Origin: Setophaga petechia
Taxonomy: Eukaryota > Chordata > Aves > Passeriformes > Parulidae
Direction: 5' to 3'
Assembly: GCA_024362935.1 (NCBI GenBank)
Contig: JANCRA010000061.1
Location: forward strand, 992,001 to 1,056,000
DNA length: 64,000 nt
Below, piece by piece: positions 11,108-23,173 of the stretch. Within the stretch, counting starts at the first letter, position 1. Each line of letters opens with the position of its first letter. The notes beneath the pieces are model-generated. The model was not told the origin of the DNA. It saw only the letters and a program-made list of their open reading frames with translations, and searched no databases. Both the position numbers and the translations under genes were made by a program.

Positions 11108-12134
11108 CTATTACAAACCCAGGGGGAGAAAGATTACAAATCAGCAAGGCACAGGCCTCAGCAGGCAGAGGAAAGATGACATCAATGCCAAACACATCCT
11201 GCAGAAATGGTAGGGGGTTTGCACATAAATCAGCCTGATCTTTTCTTTTAGGAAGGGCAGAATGCAATTTTTGCGCATTAAATTTCCACGGTACTTTTTA
11301 TTGTGCAACCAAGTACCAATAGACTGTAACATCTCGCCTTCACACTCAATCTATTCATTCCTCCCAGTTCAGTCACTACAAATTGCAGGTAGAGATACAG
11401 AAAAAAAAAATCCTTAATGTTTCAACATTTGTGGAATTTTTTTAGCTTCTGCCCATGCTGCTGGCTGCATTGTTCCGTAGGGGTCGGAACTAGAAATAAT
11501 TAATGCACAGTTGCATTCTTAGTCCTCACAGCTAAACTCAGCACAAGTTTGCAGTAGAATTTCTGTTATTCTTGTTTTTGCAGTCAAAGCCATGACATCC
11601 ACTGAGGCGTCTCAATAGCTTCCTTGGAAAAATGAAGAGAGTAAAAACAAAGATAGTTTATCTTCATGCACTTTGCTGGAGTTAGTCTCAGAGGCAAAGT
11701 GGGGCTTTGTGGTAACTTTCAGTTCTAACCCAGGACAAGAAGGAGGAAGAAACAGATCAAGCTCAGTAACAAGGCCAACTCAGCACAGCCCTGAAGATGC
11801 TCTGCTGTCAAGAGGCTCAATCAGCATCTACAGCACACAGCATCCTCAGCTCAATTATCTCCCATCTATACCACACCGGCTAAGGGTTTATAACCTCATA
11901 GGCATCATGTCACAGCCCTGAGAATCTGAAAACTCATTATTTGTTCTCTTCTCAGCCTGCACCTCAAGCACCTTCACCTCTCAGAGGAACCAAAACATAA
12001 AGCAGAGCTCTGCCTGCAACTGCCAAGTTTCACAGCTCCTTGGCTGACATAAAGGAAAGTAAAAAAGGAAAATTAGTGCACACAAGGCACTAGACCCAAG
12101 CTGTAGATGGTGACAGATGAAGATGTTTACAAAG

Positions 12135-12520
12135 ATATTTAGACTGGAGGAAAGGAGGCTCAGGGGTGAACTTGTTGCTCTCTTCAACTGCCTGGAAGGA
12201 GGCTGTAGCCAGGCTGGGACAGTCTCTTTTCTCAGATAATAAGTGACAGAACAAGGGGAAACAGCCTCAAGTGGCACCAGGGCAGGTTTAGATTCAGTAT
12301 CAGGAAAATTTCTTCACCTCAAGGGCTGTCAAGCACTGGAACAAGGTGCCCAAGGCAGCGGTAGGGTCACCATCCCTCAAGGCACTTCAAAGATGTGGCA
12401 CCTGGGCACATGGTTTAAGTGATGGGCTCGGCAGTGATGGGTTAGTGGTTGCACTTGATAATCTTAAAGGTCTTTTCCAAGCCAAATTATTAAATTATTC
12501 TATGAATTAAAAATACTGTA
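12135..12520 (+). repeat. CR1 3' fragment
   Basis: The sequence runs from GACTGGAGGAAAGGAGGCTC to the terminal TTATTCTATGAATT and includes the conserved GTTTAGATTCAGTATCAGGA. It is 5' truncated and lies in an intron of the RHOBTB3 copy. Confidence 0.85.
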
Positions 12521-13342
12521 TTCACCCATCACCTGCTGAAAATCCAGTTTTCATCCCCTATCCTTGGCTCAAATAAATAAGAACAAAAAAAATCAATCTA
12601 CTCATGGATGTTTTTTCAGTTAAAAACTTCTTCATCTATTCTTTGTTACTATTTTGGAAAGAAGTATCTTTGATGTAAAAATTCCAACTGAAAACTGAAA
12701 GATTCTCTGACAGGTTGAAAAATATTTTACAAAGAACAAACACGCATTAGCTACCTCCAGAAAAAAACCCCAAATCTTTCTGTTGAGTAATTCTAAGAAA
12801 CATCTGAAAAGTTAAAAAAATAATCAGTGCCATTTTAATAGCTGGCATTAGGTAGGTGAGGTCACAGACTGTACCAACTGGCAACAGAACTCGTGCAACA
12901 CATCAGAGGTCTCCACACTCCAGCCACTTCTCACTCTTTTCTCTTCAGCTGCACCATACCCAGAATTCAAAATTACTTGAGTTTTCTTAAGCAACTCTTG
13001 CCCTTGTGTTTACAACATGCAGCCATGTACAGTATTTCAAAAGCCTAGGATCTGAAACTGACTCAAACTCCAAATTTGTTTTGGCAAAATTTTGAATGCT
13101 ATTGATGTTAGCCTATGGACTAATTTAATTTAGGCCCATTAAATCTGGAATGACAATTAACCTAATTTTTGTTATAGGTGGTGGTGTTTTCATTGTGTGT
13201 AGTAATCACAAGGGATAAAATAGGTGTGGAAACAAGGTGAGACGTCATCTAGCAACAGCAAAGCCACATTCCTTAGAGCAATGCACATGTTCCTTCATGA
13301 GACAATAGGAAATAAGTTGCCAGATCTGTTCCCAGCAGCTAC

Positions 13343-13710
13343 CTGAATAAATGAAGTGGAGGATATCTGGGAGACAAGAGCAGAAGACAGAGCCCTTCAC
13401 CACCACCCTGGCTGGTGGGACACAGGGTGGGACAGCCCGGGCTGAGGAGGGGAAGGATCCCCCGCCTGCAGCGCCAAGAGGCTCTGTGCCAGCTGCACCA
13501 CGGAGGCGTCGTGCGCGTCGGACGGGCTCTTCACCCCAAACAGCAGCATGAAGAGGTGGCTGACAGAGCAGAGCATGATCTTGTCAGCCTCCACCACCGT
13601 GCTGAGGCCCTCGGGGTAGAAGGCCACATCTGCACATTGGCAGCAGCAGAGCAGGTTGTGCACGTCTGCGTTGTAGTGCGAGGCTTCGCCCTTTAGGATC
13701 GGCATCTTTT
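13343..13710 (-). pseudogene. RHOBTB3: RHOBTB3 copy exon, first BTB segment, frameshifted
   Basis: One frame reads MPILKGEASHYNADVHNLL through DKIMLCSVSHLFMLLFGVK and then hits TGA. The adjacent frame continues with RVVVKGSVFCSC and ILHFIYSG, which is the expected continuation. Flanking phases need a length that the 368 bases do not give, so a one-base loss (or two-base gain) lies in the low-conservation loop around 13390-13450. The exon is also GC-richer than its neighbours. Confidence 0.85.
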
Positions 13711-14511
13711 CTGCAAAAGAAGTCAGGCTGTAAAAAACTAAGTTTTACAACCTTAGTAAATGCTAACCACACAACAACTGACCTTCTCAGGTCAGTTTAA
13801 TTTTTAAAAGAGATATTCAAGAAGAATATTTCTCATATGCTATTTGAATATCTTGAGTAAAATACTTGAAAAATGGAAATACTTAACACAGTAAGTTAAG
13901 AAACACTTCGTTTAACAGCAAGTGTCTGTCCTTTCATGAACCCTCTATAGAAAGTTACACTATAAAGTAACTTTGTGTATTCCAAATCTAAGAGGTCTGA
14001 GCAAATATTTAGAACATGGAAGAAGAGACAGCTACAGGTTTATAGGTAACTACTTGTCAGTAATTTTTTCACTGAGCAAATGCATCAGATGCTCAGAAAT
14101 CTCATACAGGTGTGTACTTCTCTGCCTTGCTTTATCTGCAGCAAACAAAAACACTATCTGATTATACTGTAGAGGAATAATTCGTGCTCTTTCTCTTTTT
14201 ATCTGTCTGCTAAGAATTTATGTAAAGCTTTTATCAATTCATGTTTTTGTAAGTCCACCAGAAAACCATTCCTATTAGCTATATCTAAAAAAAACTAGAA
14301 ATCCATTGCAATGTTTTACATTGCCATACAATTCTCCACAAGTAAATTAAACTATCACTAAAAGGTGATGCAACATAACCAGAACAGCTGATAATAGATC
14401 CCACAGCTCATAGTAACAATTGTTACTAAAAAATACACTAAAAAACATTGATTGTGCAAAGACAGTGACACACATAAGGAATTATACTAGAGACCAGATA
14501 TCAATGAGCAC

Positions 14512-14623
14512 CTGGCTGCTCAAGCTGAGGTGGTTGGACTCGACGGCACTTCTGAGTCTTTTTCCTTTTCTTCAATTTTTCAGATGGCTTCTGATTCAAA
14601 CTTTGGATCATAAAATATTCAAG
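14512..14623 (-). pseudogene. RHOBTB3: RHOBTB3 copy exon, linker
   Basis: The exon is open and reads LEYFMIQSLNQKPSEKLKKR, ending QPPQLEQP. The acceptor is GTCTTAG. The donor GTGCTC is weak. Phase 1 joins to the next exon as a Glu codon (EKMPIL). Confidence 0.9.
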
Positions 14624-15071
14624 CTAAGACAAGAAATGTTAAAAAAAAAAACCCAACTTGTTATTTAAAAACAACTATAGATCAAATTAAGGGGTATATC
14701 AGGCTCTGTATGCAAGGCTAAAGCTGCTGACTCTATCACCAGTCATCCAGGAGAGTCCCAAAACTCATTTCTGAGAAGCTACCATATTTAGATAGAACTA
14801 GCACAATTTAAAAGACTCTTTATTCAAATGATTGTGGTTAATTCTTGTGTATTTAATCTTCCTAGAACTGACAGACATAAAGATACTCAATTTACCAACC
14901 TCTTTAGATGCTAATTCTATCTTGGGGAGTGGCCTCATTCAGCTGGATGTTAGCCAGCAAGATAAAAGGACAAGAATACAAGTGGAAAATTTACTGCAAT
15001 GCAACAGATACCTTTCCTAAACCTTCCTACTTGAAACCAGAGCAACCTTGGTACTGCTAATTCAGATAGCA

Positions 15072-15425
15072 TCATAGGCTCCCAGAATCCTAGAATGGTT
15101 TGGCTTGGAAAGTACCATGAAGACCACTGAGTTCTTCCAATCCCCCTGCCATGGGCAGGGACACTTTGCACAGATCAGCTTGCTCCAAGCCCCTTCCAAC
15201 CCAGCCCAGAACACTGCCAAGGACGGGGCACTCACAGCTCCCTGGACCATTCTGTTCCACTGTCTGACAACCCTCACTGGGAGGAATTTCTTTCCAATAT
15301 CTGACTGGAATTTTGCCTTGGTGGGAACTTGACACTTGGTGGAAGGGCCCATGGTGTGCCTCCCTTGGCTCTCTGAAGCACTCACATCTGCCATGCACCT
15401 CATGCATGTTCCACCCGGCTTCCAA
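15072..15425 (-). repeat. CR1 3' fragment
   Basis: Read on the + strand it starts with the reverse of the CR1 end (CCCAGAATCCTAGAATGG) and continues with CCCCCTGCCATGGGCAGGGA. It ends about 20 bases from the donor of the RHOBTB3 exon at 15446-15597. Confidence 0.8.
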
Positions 15426-15445
15426 AGAGGCAGATTCCCACTCAC

Positions 15446-15597
15446 CACTCCTCCAAAGTATTTCTGGATGTAGAAGTCATTAAGAGTGTGCAGTTCAAGG
15501 TAAGTGGCTCCGAGTTCCTTTGCGAGCTGGACTCCTTCAGAGGTTGTGACACAGCTTCTCCTGTCTGAAGTGCACAGGGGACAGGTGCAAGGCACTC
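15446..15597 (-). pseudogene. RHOBTB3: RHOBTB3 copy exon, Cys-rich and GTPase-like
   Basis: The exon is open and reads PCTCPLCTSDRRSCVTTSEG, then QLAKELGATYLELHTLNDFY. The acceptor is CCCCAG and the donor GTGAGT. Its 152 bases complete the phase-1 codon from the previous exon and end in phase 0. Confidence 0.9.
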
Positions 15598-16579
15598 CTG
15601 GGGTAAAAAGTGATGGACAATAACCATTTTGGCCAAATAATGCAGAATTCTTAGATTCCTAAATAACTGTAAAGATATCTTACTTATAGGAGAGCAAAGA
15701 GGGAAATGAAAACATAGGAATTTTATAGTAAGAAATCTGTAGTGACAGAAAAAAACCCTACTTCATATTAATCAATCCAAAACACTAGTCCCTCTACAAA
15801 CCTCTGTATCCATTACATTAGTATTACTTTATTGATTTTGTTCAGTTGGAAGAGTTCAGCCAGGCTTACGGATGCCAGATTTGGCTTTGGCTCAATAGCT
15901 TTGCATGCCCAGGTCTTGTACTAGCCTGCAGGTGTTATCATTCATGAATGTCACCCTTCAACCTGTTGAATTGTTGTAGCCTGTCCATGCAGGAAGTACA
16001 CACAGTAGTGAAAGAAGAAAATTTCCACTCCAGACCAACCTTTTATGGGTTTGTACGTACTGCACGATCTGATTCACCTACATGTATTTCACATCCATTT
16101 TTTTAAAAACACAAAATAGGTACTTTGAAGATTATGTCATTTCAATGCTAAAAATTTTCATTCATTGCTTTAGGAAGAAAATCCAGAGAATTTCAAGGCT
16201 TCTCCCAACCCCTCTCCAGTCTTTTCAGAATGCTGCATGTAATTTTAATCTCATACACTAGAGATACTTTATACCCAAACGTATGTCGCTTAATCCAAAT
16301 TACTAGATTTAATCCTCAAGTGTGACAGCTCCACAAGAAGAGTCATTGCAGAGGTCAAAGAAGGATAGGTTGCCTATCATTACTGAGGTTAATTAAGCAC
16401 AGTGTTCTTGCCAGCACATCAGTCTAGAGAGCCAAAATGCATGTGCATATTACTGTCATCCTGACAGACTAATTGTTTCTGTTAGCAGCTTGGAAAAACA
16501 ACCAGCTTGTACTGAAATTACATTATACCCAGCTTCCAAATGAGATTTTATCTGTTGTTACAGGAGGCTGGATACATAC

Positions 16580-16772
16580 CGTTTTTTCTTGCAGCAATAT
16601 CAGAAATTATTACTGGAACTGAGCAGTGATTTAGTGCTTTTTTTACCATTGGCACATCACTGTCCTTTAGTTCTTGAAATGAAGTCTTGTCATTGACAGA
16701 GTATTTAATCACAATAATATCAGCTCCTCCAATGAGCCTGCAGGAAGTGTACCAGTCACTGTCAAATATATC
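16580..16772 (-). pseudogene. RHOBTB3: RHOBTB3 copy exon, GTPase-like domain
   Basis: The exon is open and reads DIFDSDWYTSCRLIGGADII and further to SVPVI-like IISDIAARKN. The acceptor is CTTCTTAG and the donor GTATGT, leaving phase 1. This is the first exon of the gene that can be found; the N-terminal exon(s) are missing. Confidence 0.9.
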
Positions 16773-17596
16773 CTAAGAAGAAAAAACCACCAATCAAGAA
16801 TTTACTGACTTGAAAAGAAAGATGAAATAGTCTATATTCTTAATGCAAAACTCTACAGAATTGTTTTGGTCTGATTAGATCTTATTTGAAGACATGCAAC
16901 AATGAGCAGTAGACTTCCTGCTTTGTCATTGCCTTGTTTGGAGAGCAAGCTGTTTGTTATAACAAATCGTAAATATTTTCCATTAACTCAGGAATTCTGT
17001 CAGAAGAATTAAAAATAGGGTTTATCAGGAAATAGTCTTTTCAGGAAGAATCTTTGCTGGTTTAATTACTTAACCACAAAATTTGTTTCCTCTAGGAAAT
17101 AAAAGCACCTTCAGTGGTAGGTGTTTTCAGCAACACATACAAAAACATTATTAATCACACCATTTTAGAGAAAGGGTTACACAGAATTATCCGATGTACC
17201 TATGATCTTTAAATATAAAGGTCATATTTCAGTGTGACTTTAAATATAAAGGTCATAATTCAGTGTGACTTTTATCACTAGAGCTTCTACATGGCTTCAC
17301 CAGGTGTTAATGTCTTCAGGGTAAAGACTTAAATCACATACCTAAACCTTCTTTTTCAATTTGACATTCAAATTTTCATTGCTCTCTGCTGAGGACTCAC
17401 AGGACTTAACCTCTAAAACTGTTTGATATTCTGTACATTTACAGCTGTGCTGTATCCACAGGCAATATACAGTAATTAATGTCTATCTGTCAAGGAACTG
17501 TGATTCCACAATTTCTACTTCAGCTGGAGGTAGCTCATAAATACCAGGAGAGCCTTGGCTTTGAATGCATGCGAAATTGAAAACCTGTGTGGCTGG
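16773..17596. other. No gene recognised; short tandem duplication inside
   Basis: The missing 5' exons of RHOBTB3 would be expected here or further right and were not found. The only structure seen is a 31-base direct duplication (17207-17268). Confidence 0.4.
17207..17268 (+). repeat. 31-bp tandem duplication, two units
   Basis: Unit one (17207-17237) and unit two (17238-17268) start CTTTAAATATAAAGGTCATA and differ at one position (TATTTC versus TAATTC). Confidence 0.85.
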
Positions 17597-17639
17597 GGAG
17601 CTGCGTGGGCCAAAAGGACGCAGGGCTGGCGGCCTTTAG

Positions 17640-17960
17640 CAGCTGAAGATGAGGCAGCGTGTGGCCAGGGGGCCAAGAAGGTCAAGGGCATGGTGGCCTG
17701 TGTCAGTAGCAGTGGGGCAGCAGGAGCAGGGCAGTGAGCGTGGCCCTGTGCTGGGCAGCGCTGCGGCCACAGCTGGAGTGCTGTGTGCACTTGTGGGCCC
17801 CTGGCAAGCAGAAAGTCATGGAGGGGCTGCAGCGTGTGCACAGAAGGACAGGGGAGCTGGGCCAGGGGGTGCAGCACAAGGCCAGTGAGGAGGTGCTGAG
17901 GGAGATTTGGCCTGGACAATGGGAGGCTCTTGAGGGATCTTCAGTATCTCCTCAATGCAC
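17640..17960 (+). repeat. CR1-like ORF2 3' segment
   Basis: The sequence CAAGAAGGTCAAGGGCATGG, then TGTGTGCACTTGTGGGCCCC and ATGGAGGGGCTGCAGCGTGT, is diverged CR1 ORF2 end. The same segment occurs inverted at about 59870-60190. Confidence 0.75.
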
Positions 17961-18551
17961 GCAAATACTTAGCCACTTTTGGACTTGAATTTCTGTCCCT
18001 TTTTTCCCTATTGTTTTTTTGTTTTTGTTGTTTGTTTGTTTGCTTGCTTGGAGGAAGAGGCTTATTCACATTCTTTTTCTCCCAACTATAGCTCTTTTCA
18101 TCATTATTTTCTGCTGTTTTACTGCACTGGGACTGAGTCTGCTCGAATTTTAGTTTCCAAGGTGTCACTTTCTGGAGAATGCAGTAGTTTTGCATGAGAA
18201 CACATCATTCTGTGCAGGGACCTTGGTGCAGAAGGAGCTGCTGTGATTCCAGGCCAGCCAGTATGGCCTTACAAATCACTTTGATCTCAGCAGTGCCCAT
18301 GCCTTTTTGCAGCTCAGGCAATCAGTGTGTGTTGTATTGGGGAACTGAGCAGGAGATCAATGCCCTTGCATTCCAGCTGTTCCTCAGAGATCACAGGAGC
18401 TGGGAGGGGCTGGGATGCATTTCTGACTCCAGTCACTTTAGCACTGTCAGCGTGGTCGTGTCCAAGAGAAGAACTTTCTTGAGCACAGATGCGCCAAAAG
18501 TGCAGTTCCCAGTGCAATGCTCTGGGTCTGATCCCTTTCCATAAGGACCTA

Positions 18552-18926
18552 TGTTGTTGGTGTTCACAGGGGTGTGTAGATGGATGGAAGAGACAGGCTC
18601 TTGATTCCATTATCACAAGGCTTCATTTATTATATTGTGATATATATATATGGCATTATAAGTGTACTACATGATTATAGAAAGGAAAAGAGGCTTGTTC
18701 TGAAGCTGCTAAGCTAAGAGAGAGATAGATAGAATGAATAACAACGTCTGTGTCTCAGAACAGAGCTATAGCAGTCCTGCCTGTGAATGGTCAGCAGATC
18801 TAAACATTGGTGGACTTGTTGCATTCCACAGCAGCAGATAATAATTGTTTACAGTGCTGCTGAGCTTCTGAGCTCCAGTAGGGAAAAATCCTAAGAAAGG
18901 ATTTTTCAAGAAGAATGTCTGTGACA
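18552..18926 (-). repeat. 3' LTR of copy 2
   Basis: The + strand starts TGTTGTTGGTG and ends GTCTGTGACA, the inverse of the TGTCACAGAC start seen at 2441. Confidence 0.85.
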
Positions 18927-20575
18927 TCGCACCCTTCTTTATTTAGTTAAAGTAAAAAAGAAAAAATGCTGCTGTGGAATGCACAGAGAATTTCTTCACC
19001 TGTAGAATACACAACTCTATCATATTACTAAAACAATCCTACAGTATAAGAAAATACAAAAACCAATACAAAGACAATTCACGTCCAAGGAGCTGAATTT
19101 CAGGAAAAGTCCATGAAGTGAAGATGTTCCTCTTTGGCATATCTGGAAGTCCTTTTTGTCCTGAAACAAGCTTCTTACAGAAAACTCCATCAATAGTTAT
19201 CAAACAATTTGAGACAAGTACTACAGTGTCCTGCCACAGCCCTTAACTTGGGCTAAGGCTGATTTTTGGCCCTTCAATCCTTTTGAGCTGCTGCCAGCTG
19301 TTTCAACCCTTTATATTTAATTTATTTTTTGTTTTGTTTTGTTTTGTTTTTTTTGGGGTTTTTTTGTAAATCAGAAAAAGCAGCAGCAGCAGCGGCCAGA
19401 AAAGCCCTGGGGGGCCCTGGCCAATGTGGAAGGATCAGGAACCCCACACCTGGCCCACAGAAAGGTGGTCCAGGACCAGAAGGGGGGGAGCAACACCCCC
19501 AAAACCAACAGAAGGCCGGGAGGTGGACCTGGGCCAAGGAGCCAAGCTAAACAGCCCAGGCCCAGGCCCCGAGGCAGGGTCAGCATTCCCACAGCCTGGC
19601 ATCCTGCTGCCAGTACAGTGGCAGAGTGGGTGACCACACGCTTTCTTCCCCCAAAATCGAGCCATGCCGGCAATGGGGGGACAGAAGCTCTCCCAAGAAT
19701 GCTTATTTCGGGTCTAGCAATGTTTGCTCCCCACAGCAAATGAGGCATGGTCGCTTCTGGCTGTGCCCTCTGCCTCTGCAATGCAAATGCAGAAGGTGCT
19801 GCTCCCATCTGCCTCCAAGCATCACCCCCACCCACTCCGGGCTGGGGAGCAAAGGCAGGTTTTTCAGAACACACTGCTCCCTTGCTACTGGAGCTAGCGA
19901 GGGCCGGGAGATATATCAGTCTCCCTGGGGCAGTCCCCAAAGAAACACCCCCAACCCACCGAGAAAGCTGATTTTGAACACAGGCAGCCGGGCAGCACAC
20001 AGAGTGAGCTGCGAAGCCACGCCTCCTCCTCGGAAGGAGAGGCTGAAGCCCTGTTCCCCTGTCCCGGCTCCCCCCGCAGGGGCAGCCCCGGGACAGCCCG
20101 AAGAACTCGGTAGGGAAATCACACTCAGTGCAGGAGCCGCCGCCGCAGCTGCCGCGGGGGGGAGCGAGACTGCGGACTGCTCCGAGGGTCGCGCGGGCTC
20201 AGCGCTGGTCTCAGAAGCCTCGGTAACAGGAACCAGCTCGGCGGGAGGCGGCACGGGGCCGGCAGCGTCGGGGGGCGGCGGCACATCCCTCTGCTAAGCT
20301 GCAGGTCCGTCGCCTAGGAACACAGGCGCGGCCGCAGGCAGGGCCACCCACCGCATTCTCGGCGCTGGCCGGGGGGCGGCCGTGGGAGGGACCCGATGGG
20401 GAAGCACCCGCGGGGCGGGTCGGGGCGGCCCCTCTGGCCCGGGAGGCGGGGTTCGGTGCCGTGCTCTTGGCGCCGGCCGGGGCGGCACCCTCGACTCTTC
20501 ATCCCCCGGAGAGAAGGAAGGGGGGAGAAGAAACTGAGCATGCTCAGAAAACGCAGAGAAAAAAACTTTCTCGGC

Positions 20576-21037
20576 TCAGGGGGAAAATTCGCCCCTCCGC
20601 TTGTGTTCAGAGGGGGTGAGAGGCAGCAGTTCATCTCCCTCCAAAGGGTCTCCTCCCACTGAAGTCGGGGGAAATGGAGCTAGGCCGTTGCACCTAGCAA
20701 TCCAGGGAAAAACAGCTGCTCTCCGTTCCAACACCGGAAAAAGAATTTTAAATGTTAGATAAATCCGAGGATATTCCAAACCTCGACCCAAAGCAAATTG
20801 AAAAATGGAGCCCATGCACTCCCACATAAAAATATCAAGGGAATATAACACATTTGTAAAATAACCAAAAAGCTTTGCCCATCGAAAGAAATCATATAAA
20901 TGCCTTTCTAACAGAAAAATTCCAAGAATTCCATCCTCTTCACCCCATTTTTGCCAGAGGGCAATAAGTTTCTCCTCTAAAGGGGAGAATGGAACCTGAG
21001 CCTCTGAAGGAGAAAATCTCCAGAGCAATAGCCACAA
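20576..21037 (-). pseudogene. Gag-like matrix ORF of copy 2 (short)
   Basis: The frame matches the matrix-like part of copy 1 (EEKLIALWQKWGEEDGI, FLLERHLYDFFRWAKLF) and stops after about 150 codons, well before the Pro-rich tail that is still in frame in copy 1. The tail continues in other frames downstream, so copy 2 has lost this frame. Confidence 0.6.
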
Positions 21038-21280
21038 ATTTCAAATGGCCTCATCCTCAGGAGGGGAAAAGCCAACAGTACCTTTAGACACTGTCCAGCA
21101 CTTTCTGGCCAGCTGCACGGTGCTGCTAGGGCTTCCATACATCTTCCTCGAGGCTTTTCAGGTTCTCTCTGTGGCCAGCTTTGGCTGTGAACTCTGTCCA
21201 AAATCAGGATCTTCAGTTCTTCAGCTCCTGGCTAAAATCCACATATGTGATGAGTGTCCTCTTCAGTTGAGGTCACCAGT

Positions 21281-21660
21281 TGTTGTCAGTGTTCACAGGG
21301 GTTTGTTAGAGGATGGATGGAAGAGACAGGCTCTTGATTCCATTATCAGAAGGCTTCATTTATTATATTGTGATATATATATATGGCATTATAAGTGTAC
21401 TACATGATTATAGAAAGGAAAAGAGGCTTGTTCTGAAGCTGCTAAGCTAAGAGAGAGATAGATAGAATGAATAACAACGTCTGTGTCTCAGCACAGAGCC
21501 ATAGCAGTCCTGCCTGTGAATGGTCAGCAGATCTAAACATTGATGGACCTGTTGCATTCCACAGCAGTAGATAATAATTGTTTACATTTGCTGCTGAGCT
21601 TCTGAGCTCCAGCAGGGAAAAATCCTAAGAAAGGATTTTTCAAGAAGAATGTCTGTGACA
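21281..21660 (-). repeat. 5' LTR of copy 2
   Basis: It is near-identical to 18552-18926. The adjoining sequence at 21271-21278 is the inverse of the TGGTGACC primer-site core. Confidence 0.85.
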
Positions 21661-22859
21661 GACCTGCATGCTCCAGATTCCCCAAGAGTGTGCTTTATTG
21701 AAGCAAAAGGAGAGCAATCTCAGGATTGCTGCTGATCAGGGCAATAACTACCAAGTGTTGATGTGTGCAGCAACAGAGAGGACAGAGAGGAGAGTAAAGG
21801 GAGATCATAGTAGTGAGATCTACCTCTCTGTCTTTCTTCCTATCTCTCTAATCTATCTATCTATGTATAGATTCAACCCTAATTGAATCTTCCTGGCTCT
21901 GGTCCAAGGCAGTTGGAGGTGCAAAGCTCACCTAAAGCATCCCTCTCAGGAGAGGATTAGAGACATGTTCCCTCAACCAATTCTGAGACGGCAGAGATGT
22001 TTTCCCTTCCAGATATGGTGGATTTTCCCCTCAGAGTTATTTTCCTCCTCCAGCCTCTTGTGCCCTGAAGTCTCCAGTTAATTCCTTAAATTTCTGCCTG
22101 TCCTAGGGAGGTGGAACAATTCCATGCTTAGGTGGAGTTTGGTGACTCTGGTCACACATGCCATGCATTACATGACACATGGTTTCCTTCACTGGCATCC
22201 CCAGGGCTGTGTAAGTGCATTCGTTAATGGGGTCTTAGGAGAGTCTCTGTTTGTGCCGGTCAGAATTCTCAGTTGACAAAAGAGGGAGAAGAAACACCTT
22301 GGTCCTCCTCCATGTACTGAGGTGGCCACAGAGGCTGTGAGACCTCAATCAGAGATCTTTGCACACATCCTCATCTCCTGAATGACCAGGTTTCTAACAA
22401 GAGAGTGGATGTCAGAAATGCAGGAATGCTGGTGCAGGCCTGAAATGAACTTGAACTGCAGAAGTGTCTCTCACAAGGAGTGAGCTCACCCAGGAAGCCA
22501 CCTGCAGAGCCAGGATGGAGCTGTGGGACAGGACGGGGTGTCAGTCCCTACTAGAAGACAAACAGAACATGGCAGAAGCAGAGGGAGGCCCTCAGCAGAG
22601 CCTTGAGAAATGCCACACCTTCCCTGTCCCCTGCCTGAGGGGCTCTTGGAGCTTCAGTCCCAGATGGCCCCTGACTGTAGGGCCAGGGTCACTTTGGAAT
22701 CTGTGCCTCCCCTTGAACACAGAATGACCCAGCAGAGCAGCAGCACAGTGCTTTGGGAACGTGTGAGCCCAGCAGTCTTTGAGTCTTGGCTCACAAAGCT
22801 TGTATGGAAAGTTGAAACCCATCTTCTCTTGCTTTCTGTGAAGGTGCTTCTAGGTGCAG

Positions 22860-22895
22860 GTGCAGCAGGTGGAAGAGCCACAGGAGAATGGCCAG
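22860..22895 (+). pseudogene. Possible small upstream exon of the PAK-like gene
   Basis: A 36-base frame reading VQQVEEPQENGQ lies between CAG and GTAAGC splice signals. The evidence is only the splice sites and the open frame. Confidence 0.3.
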
Positions 22896-23173
22896 GTAAG
22901 CCTGACTGGCCAGGTGACAGAGGAAAGGGCAGGAAGAGGGGCACAAACCAGAGCTCTTGGGACTGAGGAGGCCAGGAGTCCCACAGGCACTGCAAGCACA
23001 GAGCCTTGGAATCTACAGAGAACAGCCCTGGGACAGGAGGCTTACATTGGAAGCAGATGTGGAGAGGGAAGCAGAAAGAAGTGGCAGAATAAATGTGATT
23101 TTGAGGCTGCAAGAGGAAAAAAGCTGAGCTTGATGGCAGCTCCCAGTCACTTGCTCTGCATTTGTGTGTACAG

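Larger units (their letters stand above)
4441..16772 (-). pseudogene. RHOBTB3: RHOBTB3 copy, nine exons, degenerate
   Basis: Nine minus-strand blocks match the atypical Rho-like GTPase and BTB protein RHOBTB3 in protein order: 16580-16772, 15446-15597, 14512-14623, 13343-13710, 10995-11107, 9336-9447, 7001-7174, 5661-5827 and 4441-4537. They cover the GTPase-like domain, both BTB segments and the start of the C-terminal region. Every intron has plausible splice sites and compatible phases, so this is a genomic copy and not a retrocopy. Three lesions break it: an exon of 368 bases where the phases require a multiple of three plus three, a TAA at 9400-9402 and a TGA at 4508-4510. The first exon(s), with the start codon, and the final exon were not found. 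The parent protein acts on Golgi transport and as a cullin-3 adaptor. Family identity is strong; loss of function is inferred from the lesions. Confidence 0.9.
18552..21660 (-). mobile_element. Gag-only LTR retroelement, copy 2, complete with target duplication
   Basis: Two LTRs in the same orientation (18552-18926 and 21281-21660) flank about 2.35 kb. The outer flanks are GACCTA (left) and GACCTG (right). The unoccupied site in the inverted repeat at 58752-60207 reads GACCTA once, so the insertion made a 6-bp target duplication, which fits class II ERVs. The two LTRs differ at roughly a dozen positions by eye over ~375 bases, so the copy is not very recent. Internal sequence matches copy 1 at 1-2830 and has no pol or env. 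Confidence 0.9.
17597..22215 (-). repeat. Composite repeat unit A, split by an LTR element
   Basis: Two flanks, 17597-18551 and 21661-22215, together correspond to the continuous inverted stretch 58752-60207. The unit contains a CR1-like 3' ORF segment (17640-17960, + strand) and an LTR-like end with AATAAA around 21694. The split is caused by the element at 18552-21660. The nature of the whole unit is unclear; it may be a solo LTR fused to CR1. Confidence 0.75.

Noticed and set aside
4441..16772. A working RHOBTB3 gene
   Set aside because: Two in-frame stops, one frameshift and missing terminal exons.
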